Origin: JBBRHQ01 sp963738305
Lineage (GTDB): Bacteria; Actinomycetota; Thermoleophilia; Solirubrobacterales; 70-9
NCBI GenBank assembly: GCA_963738305.1
Contig: CAVTVU010000003.1
Span: 1-64,000 of the forward strand
Length of the DNA stretch: 64,000 bases
Reading direction: 5' to 3'
The notes under the pieces were generated by a model that did no database searches, was not told where the DNA came from, and worked only from the letters and a program-made list of their open reading frames with translations. The first letter of the stretch is position 1; each line of letters opens with the position of its first letter. Position numbers and translations under genes: made by a program. This document shows, piece by piece, positions 53,448-61,619 of this stretch.

Positions 53448-54439
53448 CTAGATGATTGATTCCTAATTCCTTGCCCGCAGGCGAAGAGCAAGCACGAAGG
53501 GCGCCGAAGTCAGGCGTTGCAACCGCAACGTCGACCCAGGAGGCCTCGTGTGCGCCGACCTCGACACCCTTCTCATTGCAATTTACGTGCTGGTGGACGA
53601 CTTCCTGCCCGAGCGGCGAGGACCGGGGGCGCCCACCGAAGATCACCCATGCCGAGCTGATCACCCCTGGCGATCTCCCAGGTCTTCCTGGGCCTTCCCA
53701 ACGATCGCCAGTTCCTCGCCATCGCCTCATACCGGGTGGGCCACCTCTTCCCCTACCTGCCCAAGCAGCCCGGCTACAACAAGCGCCTGCGGCGGCTCGT
53801 GGCGGCAGATCTCGAGGGCCATCAACTACCTTGCCTACGTCTCCCCGGCGCTGTTTGACAAGTTGCGCCTGCTCGACTCGACCCCGGTGCCCTGCGGGGC
53901 CTCACGTGAGACGACCAGACGCTCTGAGTTCGCAGGAGTGGCCGCCTATGGGTATTGCCGCTCGCATTCGCGCTACTTCTGGGGCTTTCGGCTCTATTTG
54001 CTCTGCGCCTCAGACGGCACCCCGATCGCCTTCGAGCTCGCCCCGGCCAACGCCCCCGAGCGCGAGGTCGCCCGCGAGATGCTCGAGCGGGTCTCAAACA
54101 CCGGCTACACCGTGATCGCCGACAAGGGCTTCGCCGGGGCCGAGTTCGAGGCCTTCATGGCGTCGCGCGGCGCCACCTTCCTGAGGCCCGACCGAAAGGA
54201 CGAAGAGCCTCGCTTCGGCTCTCTTGGCCGGGTTCGCCAGTGGATCGAGTCGGTGTTTTGGACCGCCAAAGGCCAGCTTGGGCCCGAGCGTCATGGGGCC
54301 CGGACCCTGCCGGGGCTCTGCGCCAGGGTCGGGATGCGGCTGCTCGCCCTCTCGGCGGGTCTATGGCACAACTGGCAGATCGGCGAGCCGGGCCGGCACC
54401 TCGCCACCTACGGTCACTGATTTGGAATCAAGCGTCTAG
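53448..54439 (+). mobile_element. IS982-family insertion sequence
   Basis: This is a 992-bp element with imperfect terminal inverted repeats. The left end CTAGATGATTGATTCCTAAT (53448-53467) and the reverse of the right end CTAGACGCTTGATTCCAAAT (54439-54420) agree at 17 of 20 positions. The transposase inside is IS982-like. I see no clear target-site duplication. It is inside the tRNA-Arg-bounded island. Confidence 0.75.
53548..54420 (+). CDS. IS982-family DDE transposase (frame-broken)
   Basis: This is a cut-and-paste transposase. The start GTG gives MCADLDTLLIAIYVLVDDFL. The central part reads in other frames (PKITHAELIT, QVFLGLPNDRQFLAIASY, HLFPYLPKQPGYNKRLRRL) between about 53,620 and 53,800. 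It then continues LRLLDSTPVPCGASRE (first Asp), YTVIADKGFAGAEFEA (second Asp) and RQWIESVFWTAKGQLG (Glu). The D-D-E set is intact. Two indels may be sequence errors or may mark an inactive copy. About 300 residues when restored. Confidence 0.85.
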   Translation: MCADLDTLLIAIYVLVDDFLPERRGPGAPTEDHPCRADHPWRSPRSSWAFPTIASSSPSPHTGWATSSPTCPSSPATTSACGGSWRQISRAINYLAYVSPALFDKLRLLDSTPVPCGASRETTRRSEFAGVAAYGYCRSHSRYFWGFRLYLLCASDGTPIAFELAPANAPEREVAREMLERVSNTGYTVIADKGFAGAEFEAFMASRGATFLRPDRKDEEPRFGSLGRVRQWIESVFWTAKGQLGPERHGARTLPGLCARVGMRLLALSAGLWHNWQIGEPGRHLATYGH

Positions 54440-54876
54440 CCGAGGTGGAGGGCCGTCCAGTGCATCGCTTTGGTGTCGCAGTGGACGCTCCCCACGCTGA
54501 AGCGGTCGCGAAGCGTCCCGAAGGCCTTGCGTCCGCGCACCTTGCCGGTGATGTCGAGCTTGCTGCCGGCGGCGTTGGTCACATGGATGCTGAACTTGCC
54601 GGCGCGGTTGATCGCTCTGGCCGGATTGCCGTAGACCTCCTCGGTGCCGGTGGCAGCGTTCCCGTTGCTGCAGGCGTTCGTCTTGCGATAGTAGAAGCGG
54701 ACAGTCTTGGCCCTCGTCTTTGTCGCCGTGAAGCTGAAATCGACGTAATTGACGCGGCTCGCCGGCGGTTTGCTGCGGTAGATCCCCTTGGTGAATTTGC
54801 CCATCGCCACGCTGGCAGTCGCCAGGGCGAGAATCGCGATCGCCAGCAGCGTCCCTACCTTCATCGCTCGAGACAT
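54436..54876 (-). CDS. Small secreted hypothetical protein (island cargo)
   Basis: This is a 146-residue exported protein I do not recognise. The signal is KVGTLLAIAILALATASVAMG. The mature part is a beta-rich small domain (VNYVDFSFTATKTRAKTVRF, GKFSIHVTNAAGSKLDITGKV, AFGTLRDRFSVGSVHC) with two Cys. A -35 TTGACA (54968-54973) and -10 TATATT (54946-54951) lie upstream with a 5' UTR hairpin between promoter and gene. Its stop codon lies inside the right inverted repeat of the IS, so the original 3' end may have been longer. Confidence 0.7.
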   Translation of the reverse strand: MSRAMKVGTLLAIAILALATASVAMGKFTKGIYRSKPPASRVNYVDFSFTATKTRAKTVRFYYRKTNACSNGNAATGTEEVYGNPARAINRAGKFSIHVTNAAGSKLDITGKVRGRKAFGTLRDRFSVGSVHCDTKAMHWTALHLG

Positions 54877-54908
54877 TATCTTGGTCCCTTTCCCCTAGCC
54901 GTGGTATT

Positions 54909-54939
54909 GCCACATCGGTATCCCGTGCCGCGATGTGGC
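54909..54939 (-). promoter_or_regulatory. 5' UTR hairpin of the island secreted-protein gene
   Basis: GCCACATCG (54909-54917) and CGATGTGGC (54931-54939) form a perfect 9-bp stem with a 13-base loop. It is placed right at the expected transcript start on the minus strand. It could be an operator or an RNA structure controlling translation or stability. Confidence 0.45.
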
Positions 54940-54945
54940 TTCGCC

Positions 54946-54973
54946 AATATACCCCTGTCTGGTGCTATGTCAA
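54946..54973 (-). promoter_or_regulatory. Sigma-70-type promoter of the island secreted-protein gene
   Basis: On the minus strand, a perfect TTGACA is spaced 16 bp from TATATT, both close to consensus. In this GC-rich window such a good pair is unusual. Transcription would start about 60 bases upstream of the ATG at 54876. Confidence 0.65.
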
Positions 54974-54992
54974 TGATGGATCGTCAGAATCC

Positions 54993-55213
54993 TTACTCGG
55001 TCTGACGCCCCTGCTCAGTTGCCAGACTTTCCTTAGCCGTTCCATCGATGAAGGTCACCTGCCCTGGCAGCTCTATGAAGCTTGGTGAGCAACGGGGGCA
55101 GATCCGGAAGCCTCTGGCCCCCAGAATGAGTCGCCTCTTTCGGTAGGCCCTGGCCAGCCGCTGTTCCTCCGGATTCTCCGATTTCTTGGTCGCATCCCGG
55201 TCTCATCGCACCG
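54993..55213 (-). pseudogene. Possible remnant ORF with CxxC motif
   Basis: Minus-strand frame without a good start codon: ATKKSENPEEQRLARAYRKR, then RLILGARGFRICPRCSPSF and IELPGQVTFIDGTAKES. The CPRC segment is knuckle-like. It begins just after an in-frame TGA, so it is probably a broken gene inside the island. I do not recognise the family. Confidence 0.3.
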
Positions 55214-55246
55214 CTGGTCTGCATCGCAGAGCCAAGCACGCTTGTC

Positions 55247-55313
55247 CTACGAAACCGAAGTTCACAGGTTCGAATCCTGTCGGGCGCGTTGGCTTTCCAG
55301 AGCGGAATCGCCT
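55247..55313. repeat. attR-like direct repeat (tRNA-Arg 3'-half remnant)
   Basis: CTACGAAACCGAAG followed by TTCACAGGTTCGAATCCTG, CGGGCGCG and 22 further bases, matching 53,152-53,218 at 64 of 67 positions. The 5' half of the tRNA is absent upstream, so it is not a second functional tRNA. Confidence 0.7.
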
Positions 55314-55370
55314 CCAGCAAGCGGCATCGCCTCTATCTGCTCTCCGAGCCGAAGAGAAGATGGAAGTCAC

Positions 55371-55387
55371 CGTTGGTCCGACCAACG
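55371..55387. promoter_or_regulatory. Operator-like palindrome upstream of beta-propeller gene
   Basis: CGTTGGTC-C-GACCAACG is a perfect 8-bp inverted repeat with one central base, 83 bp upstream of the ATG. No obvious promoter boxes are placed relative to it. Confidence 0.4.
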
Positions 55388-55469
55388 AGTGGGTCGTGGG
55401 AATGTAGGATGGCCGTTACGAGGAGCGCCCGAATTTGGCCGGGCCGGCGGTAAAGCCCAAGGAGGATCC

Positions 55470-56780
55470 ATGTTTAAGCCTCTCTCGATTGGTCGATGGG
55501 GCGGGGGCCGGAGCCTCTTACTTGGGATCGCGGGAGTAGCCACAATTCTGGCCATCGCGGCCCCGGCTAACGCCGCGCAGTTCGCCTACGTCACCAATGA
55601 CGGGAGCGGTGACGTTTTCCAGTACAAGATCGGCTCGAGCGGACTGCTGGCCCCTCTCTCTCCACCGACAGTGGTGGCCGCCGATAGTCCCCAAGGGCTG
55701 GCGGTGAGCCCCGATGGCCGAAGCGTCTACGTGACCGCCACCAACTTCGCCGCCAACTTCGCCGGCGAACTCTTCCAGTACGACGTCGGCGGAGCCGGCG
55801 CGCTCACGCCGAAGAGCCCGGCCAGGGTTAACACCGGCGACAACCCTCGCGGCGTGGCGGTCAGCCCAGACGGCGAGAACGTTTACGTAGCTAACGTCGG
55901 CTCTCCCTCCACGGGCGACACCATCTCCCAATACGACGTCGGCCCAGGAGGGATGCTTGCGCCGAAGAGCCCCGCCACGGTAGCCGCGGGCGACCAGCCA
56001 TCGGATGTCGCGGTGAGCCCCGACGGGCGAAGCGTCTACGTTGCCAACAGCTTTGACCACACTGTCTCCCAATACGACGTCGGCGCCGGCGGGGCGCTTA
56101 CGCCCAAGGATCCGCCCACTGTGGACGCCGGAGGCACCCCGTTCGGGGTGGCGGTGAGCCCGGACGGCCAGAACGTCTACCTTGCCAACCTCTTCATCCT
56201 TCGGAGCGGGAATGTCGCTCAGTTCGACGTCGGCCCGGGCGGGGTCCTCTCGCCGAAGAGCCCGACCACGCTGGACACCGCCGCCGCTGCCTCCGACGTT
56301 GTGGTGAGCCCGGATGGGAAGAGCGTTTACGTTCCCACCCCCGCCGCCGACCGCGTCTATCAATACGACGTCGGCTCAGGGGGCGAACTCTCGCCGATGA
56401 GCCAGCCCACGGTGGCCGCCGGCGACGGCCCCGGCAGTGTGGCCGTGAACACCGACGGAATGAGCGTCTACGTCGCTAACGGTCTCAGCAATGACGTTTC
56501 CCAGTACGACGTCGCCCCGGGAGGCGGGCTCTCGCCCAAGAGCCCCGCAACGGTGGCAGCCGGCGATGGCCCAACCGGGGTGGCGGTAACCCCCGCTCCG
56601 CTGGTCCCGACGACCCTGGGCCAGTGCCGGAACGATGGCTGGAAGCAGTTTGGCTTCAAGGGCCAGGGCCGCTGCGTGGCATTCGTCGTCTTGACGAGAA
56701 TCTGTGATGCCCTCGAGCGTCATGGGCTCCACTTGAAGTTCTGCCCGCCCACCCCGCCCGCATTGCTCCGCAGGAACTAA
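55470..56780 (+). CDS. Secreted YncE-like beta-propeller protein
   Basis: This is a 436-residue exported protein. The ATG at 55470 follows an aaggagga site. Signal: LLLGIAGVATILAIAAPANA. Seven to eight repeats of about 42 residues follow, each with a variant of DxPxGVAVSPDGxxVYVANxxxxxVSQYDVGxxGxLxPKSPxTVxAG. That matches 40-residue YVTN/lactonase beta-propeller repeats. The C-terminal tail (after VPTTLGQ) has CRNDGWKQFGFKGQGRCVAFV, a Cys-pair motif common at actinobacterial secreted C-termini. Ligand or enzymatic role is unknown. It lies just beyond the attR copy. Confidence 0.85.
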   Translation: MFKPLSIGRWGGGRSLLLGIAGVATILAIAAPANAAQFAYVTNDGSGDVFQYKIGSSGLLAPLSPPTVVAADSPQGLAVSPDGRSVYVTATNFAANFAGELFQYDVGGAGALTPKSPARVNTGDNPRGVAVSPDGENVYVANVGSPSTGDTISQYDVGPGGMLAPKSPATVAAGDQPSDVAVSPDGRSVYVANSFDHTVSQYDVGAGGALTPKDPPTVDAGGTPFGVAVSPDGQNVYLANLFILRSGNVAQFDVGPGGVLSPKSPTTLDTAAAASDVVVSPDGKSVYVPTPAADRVYQYDVGSGGELSPMSQPTVAAGDGPGSVAVNTDGMSVYVANGLSNDVSQYDVAPGGGLSPKSPATVAAGDGPTGVAVTPAPLVPTTLGQCRNDGWKQFGFKGQGRCVAFVVLTRICDALERHGLHLKFCPPTPPALLRRN

Positions 56781-56854
56781 GCGCGTCACAAACGGCCTCA
56801 TTCCTCCGCTTCAACCCGGCATAAAAGGCGGGCCATGTCGCGGGTGGAATCAAA

Positions 56855-57751
56855 TCAGCCTGCGAGATCAAGACCCCGCGCGAGCACGCCGGTGAGCACG
56901 GCGCCGGCGGAACCATCGGGGTCGAGGGACGGGTTGTAGATCGTCACCTCGACTCCGGCGACGCGGCCGGTTGCCATCGCCGCGGCGAGGATGGTCGTCA
57001 GCTCGTCGGGGGACATGCCGCCGGGCTGTCGATAGTCGACGGCGGGCATCACTCCGTCGTCGAGGACGTCAGCGTCGACGTGCACCCAGAAACGGGCGGG
57101 GGCACCCTGGCGCGTCAGATGGGCGAGGGCACGCCCGGCAGCTGCGGACGCGCCAGAGGCGCGGACTGCGGTGAGGTCGAGCGCGAGGAGTGAAGCGGGA
57201 AGCGGCTGGCTGCCCTCGCGTGCCTGCTCCTCTCCGTCGCGGAAGCCGACGATGACGACGTCCTCTTGCCGAACGAGCGGTGAGCGTCCCTCGAGGTCCC
57301 CGACGGCCGCCGGCCCGTGGCCGGTGGCCAGCGCGAGATCCATCGACGCCGCTTCGCCGAAGGGCTCGGCCGATGGCTGGTAGAAGTCGGCATGCCCGTC
57401 GAGGAAGAGGAGGCCGGCACGCCCGCGCCGGCGTAGGGCCAGCGCCCCGCCGAGAAGGACGCTGCAATCCCCGCCGAGAACCAGGGGCACCTCGTCGGAG
57501 TCGAGTATCTCCCCGATCGCGTCTGCGAGAACGCAGGCATACTCGGCGATCTCGCGCCCATTGAGCACCCCGCTCTCGGGGTAGCGGATCCTGGACGCGG
57601 CAGGAGACTTCACGGTGGTGGTGGGGCTTGCGTCGAGGGTCCGCGCCAAACCGCCCTCCATGAGCGCCTGCCCCAACCGCTCGACGCCCACCGCTCGTAG
57701 TCCAAGCCCCGAGGGCGCCTGGATGATGGCGAAGCGGCGAGTGGGGCTCAA
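56855..57751 (-). CDS. Arginase/agmatinase-family protein
   Basis: This is a 298-residue ureohydrolase-fold protein. The TTG start at 57751 overlaps the stop of the upstream phosphoesterase (TTGA) and gives MSPTRRFAIIQAPSGLG. Metal-site motifs are VLGGDCSVLLGGALAL, LLFLDGHADFYQPS (DxHxD) and FWVHVDADVLDDG (DxDxxD). The end is GVEVTIYNPSLDPDGS. The usual EGGDHS-type His is replaced by GGDC. The substrate may be a guanidino compound or another amidine. Its activity is uncertain. Confidence 0.85.
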   Translation of the reverse strand: MSPTRRFAIIQAPSGLGLRAVGVERLGQALMEGGLARTLDASPTTTVKSPAASRIRYPESGVLNGREIAEYACVLADAIGEILDSDEVPLVLGGDCSVLLGGALALRRRGRAGLLFLDGHADFYQPSAEPFGEAASMDLALATGHGPAAVGDLEGRSPLVRQEDVVIVGFRDGEEQAREGSQPLPASLLALDLTAVRASGASAAAGRALAHLTRQGAPARFWVHVDADVLDDGVMPAVDYRQPGGMSPDELTTILAAAMATGRVAGVEVTIYNPSLDPDGSAGAVLTGVLARGLDLAG

Positions 57752-58785
57752 CGCAGCATCGAGACGTCGAGGTGATCCAGCAGCCCGACCGTGCGAGGCG
57801 CACGGCCCGGCTCGAGGACGATCGCTCCGCCGGGCCAGTAGGGGTGTGGGGGAGTGGCGTGGTGAACCAGGAGCGGCTCGTGCACCCAGGAGCCCGTGTT
57901 CGCGATGCGCGGTGTTCCTCCCGGGCCCTGCCAGCGCCGCGGATTGTCGTCCCCCAGCGGACCGCGGCGGTGCACGTGCCCGAAGATGACCCACTCGGCG
58001 TCGACCCCGAGCCGGTGGACAACCCGTGCCAGTGCGGGGATGCTCGCCCGACGCATCTGCGTTCCGAGAAGGAGCGCTGGAATCGACGCGATCCGGTTGC
58101 CCAGCAGGCGCCCCGGGATCGCGGGCATGGTGGCAGCGCGCAGGAACTCGTACAGGTCGTCCATCAGTGCTGCGAGCGGGCGGGGCAGCCAGCGGGTCAG
58201 GAGCGCCTCGACTCGGGTCAGAGACGGCCCGCCGGCCTGCTCGTAGTCGGCAGCCGTCGCTCCGTCCCGCGGCAGGCGCCCCAGCAGGCCCCGGGCGATC
58301 CCATAGGCCGACTCAGGCAGCAGGTGCCGGTCGAGATAGTGACCGTGAGTCGCCCACACGCCCTCCGCCAGCCAGACGCCCGGATAGCGGACCTGAACCC
58401 GGGCGGGCTCGAGCCAGGAAGCAACTCGGGCCAACAAGGGTGTGGCATCGATGGGCACAGAGGCATCGACGGGCAGCAATTCCCCTCGGGCAACCAGCCA
58501 GGGACGCACCAGGAATGCGTCATGGTTTCCGGGCACGAGGATGACCTCACGGTCGCTGCCAAGGCGCGCGCCAATGGCACGCAGCACCGGCTCGGCGACC
58601 TGCATCGCTCGCGCTGAACGCCCCTCGAGCAACTCGACAACGTCGCCGAGAAGTACCAGCCGCTCGACCTCGCCGAGCGCCCCGAGCAGCGCCTCGAGCG
58701 CCTCGGCGTGGCGCAACACATCCCGGCCCAGGCGGCCGCCGAGATGGAGATCGGACACGACGAGGGTGCTCACGCATTCGACCAT
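57748..58785 (-). CDS. Calcineurin-like metallophosphoesterase
   Basis: This is a 345-residue metal-dependent phosphoesterase. It shows the full signature: TLVVSDLHLGGRLG, RLVLLGDVVELLEG, VILVPGNHDAFLV, EGVWATHGHYLDRHL and WVIFGHVHRRGPLG, with PRIANTGSWVHE. It resembles UDP-2,3-diacylglucosamine pyrophosphatase-type proteins, but the organism group lacks lipid A, so the substrate is unknown. It is translationally coupled to the downstream arginase-like gene. Confidence 0.9.
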   Translation of the reverse strand: MVECVSTLVVSDLHLGGRLGRDVLRHAEALEALLGALGEVERLVLLGDVVELLEGRSARAMQVAEPVLRAIGARLGSDREVILVPGNHDAFLVRPWLVARGELLPVDASVPIDATPLLARVASWLEPARVQVRYPGVWLAEGVWATHGHYLDRHLLPESAYGIARGLLGRLPRDGATAADYEQAGGPSLTRVEALLTRWLPRPLAALMDDLYEFLRAATMPAIPGRLLGNRIASIPALLLGTQMRRASIPALARVVHRLGVDAEWVIFGHVHRRGPLGDDNPRRWQGPGGTPRIANTGSWVHEPLLVHHATPPHPYWPGGAIVLEPGRAPRTVGLLDHLDVSMLR

Positions 58786-58835
58786 CGCACAGGCGCCGGC
58801 TCCACAAGTTCAGGCCACGGTCAGCTCCTCGCCGT

Positions 58836-59279
58836 TCAAGCCCGCTTACGCAGAGCGAGCATGCCGACGCCCCCGAGGGCGAGTGCGGCGAACGCGGGGG
58901 CGGCCATGACGACCGCCGGATGACGGGCCGTGAACGAGCGGGTATCCGGCGGCGGCTCATACGAGGCGTTGGCACGCTCCGCCCCGAGCCGAGGCGGGAC
59001 CGCACGGGCCGGCCCGAGCTCCCGCACGGGAAGCCGCCCAAAGTCATAGCTCGGGGGCAGCTCGCCCGGATAGCCGTAGAGGAGGGAGTAGGGGCGGGGA
59101 TGGCCACCCTCGACCAGAACGGGGCGGGACCGGCTCCAGATGGAGACTGGATATCCCGGAGGCGGGTCGTCGCCGTTTTCGATCTCGATCCGCAGGTAGC
59201 GATCCCGCGCGCTGACCGGGATCGGCGCCGAGCGAGAGCCGGCGAAGCGGAAGATCCGCGGCGCCGCCAGGGGTAGGAA
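58836..59279 (-). pseudogene. C-terminal fragment of a DUF3999-like membrane protein
   Basis: The frame reads FLPLAAPRIFRFAGSRSAPI, RYLRIEIENGDDPPPGYPV, YSLLYGYPGELPPSYDFG, FTARHPAVVMAAPAFAALAL, GGVGMLALRKRA and stop. The DRYLRIEIENGDDPP and LLYGYPxxxPPSYDFGRL parts resemble DUF3999 C-termini, with one TM helix and a basic tail. There is no start codon upstream; the frame is continuous with the SnoaL stop at 59,280. The N-terminal three quarters of the protein are missing, so it is truncated by deletion or a junction. Confidence 0.45.
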
Positions 59280-59689
59280 CTAATCGAGGACCCCGGCGGC
59301 TCTAAGGGCTTCATCGGGGTCGAGGTAGTCCCTCATCCGGGCGATCCTTGCGTCCTTCATCTCGACCAGCCAGCCGATCGGCGACTCGGTCGGCGCTCCG
59401 CTCACCCTGCCGAAGGCGTGGAGCTGCCCGCTCATCACGATCCGCTCGCCGAGATCGTGGACCTCCAGCTCCTCGATCTGAACTTCGGCGAAGGCCTCGT
59501 CCACCTCCCGCATGAACTGCCGCACGCCCTCGTGGCCTCGATAGACCTCTGCTTCACCCCCGAACATCACCTGGGTTCAGGGGGCGCCACTCGACCTCGG
59601 GATCGAACTCCTCGGACGAACGCGTCGACGTCGCGGCGGTTGTACGCCTCGATCGCCCGCCTGCAGGTTGCGACATCCTCCGGTGACAT
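59280..59689 (-). CDS. SnoaL/NTF2-like protein 5
   Basis: The ATG at 59689 gives MSPEDVATCRRAIEAYNRRD. With frameshifts near 59,620 and 59,575 it continues EEFDPEVEWRPLNP, VMFGGEAEVYRGHEGVRQFM and EVQIEELEVHDLGERIVMSG, ending DEALRAAGVLD. The DEALRAAG tail matches the other SnoaL copies in this window. About 136 residues. Ligand unknown. Confidence 0.75.
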
Positions 59690-59796
59690 CGCCGTCCAGT
59701 ATCCATTCGGCTGCGGAGGTTGCGAGCAGGGGTCGGGGTGATGGTGGCATTGCCGTCCCGCATAGCCGGTGAGGCCATTTTGCAATATTTCTTGCA

Positions 59797-60660
59797 GTGG
59801 CGTTTTCGCGAGGCACCCGCCCCCCTCGCCGGCAGAACCTGGCCCGGCTTTGGCGGCTGAGGAGCCGCGTCGGCACATTCGCTCGGCAGACCGCGCTGGC
59901 GACCGAGGCAGCGCAGGGCTGGCAGGGCGACCTGCAGGCGATCGGGGTGGCCCTGAGCGGTCAGCTGTCAGGTCGCGGCCGCGGCCCCGAGGCCGCGCCG
60001 GCGCCGGTCTCGATGAAGGAGCTGGCCGGCAGGGAGCTCTTCGTGCGCCCCGGCACCTCCGACCTGGTCAATGCGGCCGGCGACTACCTCGACCGGATCC
60101 ACCTGCCGCCGCCCGAGATCCCTCACGCCGGGATCCGGCAGATCGTCGAGCTCGGCTGCAACACGGGCAGCGCGATGGCCAGCTTCGCGGTCCGGTTCCC
60201 GCAGGCGAGGATCCTCGGGGTCGAGCCTGACCCGCGCAACGCGGCCCTCGCGCGCCGCAACGTGGCGCGCTTCCGAGGACGGTGCGAGGTCGTGCAGGCG
60301 GCCATCTGGGACGAGGAGACCGAGTTGATCGTCGAGGGCGAAACGACCTTCGGCTACACGGTGCGCCCCAGCGAGCCGGACGATCCCCTGACGGCGACTC
60401 GCGTTGCGACGACGACGATCGATGCGCTGCTCGACCGCCACATGCCGGAAGAGGAGATCGACTACCTCTACATGACGATCGAGGGTGCTGAGTCCAGGGT
60501 GTTGCGGGCGGGCGGAACCTGGCTCGATCGCGTCCGCTGCATCCGCCTCGATTGGGGCAGGGGCGGGGACCCCTGCCGCGTCGAGCTCGAACGCCACGGG
60601 TTCGAGACCCAACTCGACATCGAGGGCGCAGGGGTCTGGACCGTCGGGATCCGGAGCTAG
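59797..60660 (+). CDS. FkbM-family methyltransferase
   Basis: This is a 287-residue SAM-dependent methyltransferase with a GTG start at 59797. Residues 112-127 are the SAM motif IVELGCNTGSAMASFA, followed by ILGVEPDPRNAALARRN, VVQAAIWDEETELIV, TTIDALL and IDYLYMTIEGAESRVLRAG. That order (IVELG, VEP, DYLxMTIEGAE) is the FkbM family, which methylates hydroxyls in glycans or polyketides. The acceptor is unknown. Confidence 0.88.
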   Translation: MAFSRGTRPPRRQNLARLWRLRSRVGTFARQTALATEAAQGWQGDLQAIGVALSGQLSGRGRGPEAAPAPVSMKELAGRELFVRPGTSDLVNAAGDYLDRIHLPPPEIPHAGIRQIVELGCNTGSAMASFAVRFPQARILGVEPDPRNAALARRNVARFRGRCEVVQAAIWDEETELIVEGETTFGYTVRPSEPDDPLTATRVATTTIDALLDRHMPEEEIDYLYMTIEGAESRVLRAGGTWLDRVRCIRLDWGRGGDPCRVELERHGFETQLDIEGAGVWTVGIRS

Positions 60661-60672
60661 GGCGCGGTTCGC

Positions 60673-61102
60673 TCAGCTCCCGTGCAGCGTCGCTACGACC
60701 CGGCGCGGTGTGGGCCGATCGCGATGCTCGCAGAGGTAGATGCCCTGCCAGGTCCCGAGCGCAAGCGACCCGGACGAGACCGGGATCGTCAGCGAGGGCC
60801 CGATCAGCACCGACTTGACATGAGCCGGCATGTCGTCAGGCCCCTCGAGCGAGTGACGCCAGTAGGAGGGGTCCTCCCGCACCGCGTCGCTGAACCACGT
60901 CTCCAGGTCGGCCCTCACATCCGGGCTGGCGTTCTCGTTCAGGGCCAGTGAGGCGGAGGTGTGCTGGATCAGCAGGTGCAGGAGCCCGACCGCCAGCTCG
61001 CCGAGCTCCGGCAGTTCGGCGGCGATCTCGTCTCCGACCAGGTGAAAGCCGCGCGGAGCGGGGCCGCAGGGTGATCTGGCGCTGGACCCACATCGGCCCC
61101 AA
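60673..61102 (-). CDS. YjbQ/UPF0047 family protein
   Basis: This is a protein of about 142 residues, frame-broken near 61,045. The start MGPMWVQRQITLRPRSAGFH leads to LLHLLIQHTSASLALNENA and SPDVRADLETWFSDAV. The C-terminal half is WRHSLEGPDDMPAHVKSVLIG, SGSLALGTWQGIYLCEHRD. HTSASLxxNENASPDVxxD and GTWQxIYLxE are YjbQ signatures. A thiamine-phosphate-synthase-like activity has been proposed for the family. Last in a run of minus-strand genes. Confidence 0.85.
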
Positions 61103-61122
61103 TCGTGGCAGGGGCTGGCTGC

Positions 61123-61605
61123 TCAGGAGTCGTCTCGAGGGCGCGGCGCCGGCAGGGCGGGCGGCTTTCGCTCCTCCTGCTCCACCGTCTGCTTCAGCGC
61201 CTCGAGCGATTCCCGGACGGAGCGCCGCAACAGGGGGGCGCCGAGCCTGCTCGCGATCAGCGCCAGCACGCCGCCGGGAACCTGGTAGCTGAGGCGCATC
61301 GTCACCTCGGTCTCCTCGCCCCGCTCGCGCAGGATCCAGCGGCCGCGGTTGTCGATGCCGCTGACGCTCGTCCAGGCAAGCTCGTGGGGCGGCTCGTGCT
61401 CGACCACCTCGACCACACCGCCCAGGTCGGTGGAGCCCACCTTCACCCTGAGCCGGAACCGCGCCCGCAGCCCGGAGGCCGGCTCGCCGGGGATCGGGTC
61501 CCAGCTCGAGCCGACCATGAACTCGGAGTAGCGCGCCGGAAGCGAGAGCCGATCCCAGACCCGCTCCCGGGGCGCCGCCACCACGATGCTCTCGTCGACC
61601 CGCAT
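61123..61605 (-). CDS. SRPBCC-family protein
   Basis: This is a 160-residue START/Bet v1-like protein: MRVDESIVVAAPRERVWDRL, RYSEFMVGSSWDPI, VGSTDLGGVVEVVEHEP, HELAWTSVSGIDNRGRW, LRERGEETEVTMRLSYQVPGG. It ends in a charged tail. It starts 15 bp after the acyltransferase stop, so it is co-transcribed. A lipid- or polyketide-like ligand is likely. Confidence 0.8.
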   Translation of the reverse strand: MRVDESIVVAAPRERVWDRLSLPARYSEFMVGSSWDPIPGEPASGLRARFRLRVKVGSTDLGGVVEVVEHEPPHELAWTSVSGIDNRGRWILRERGEETEVTMRLSYQVPGGVLALIASRLGAPLLRRSVRESLEALKQTVEQEERKPPALPAPRPRDDS

Positions 61606-61619
61606 CCAGCGACAGACGC

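Noticed and set aside
53260..53730. Minus-strand open frame across the IS left end
   Set aside because: It is an antisense shadow of the transposase and its flank; high GC makes long antisense frames common here.
55247..55320. Second tRNA-Arg gene
   Set aside because: Only the 3' half from the anticodon loop is present; the D-arm and acceptor 5' strand are missing. It fits an attachment-site remnant.
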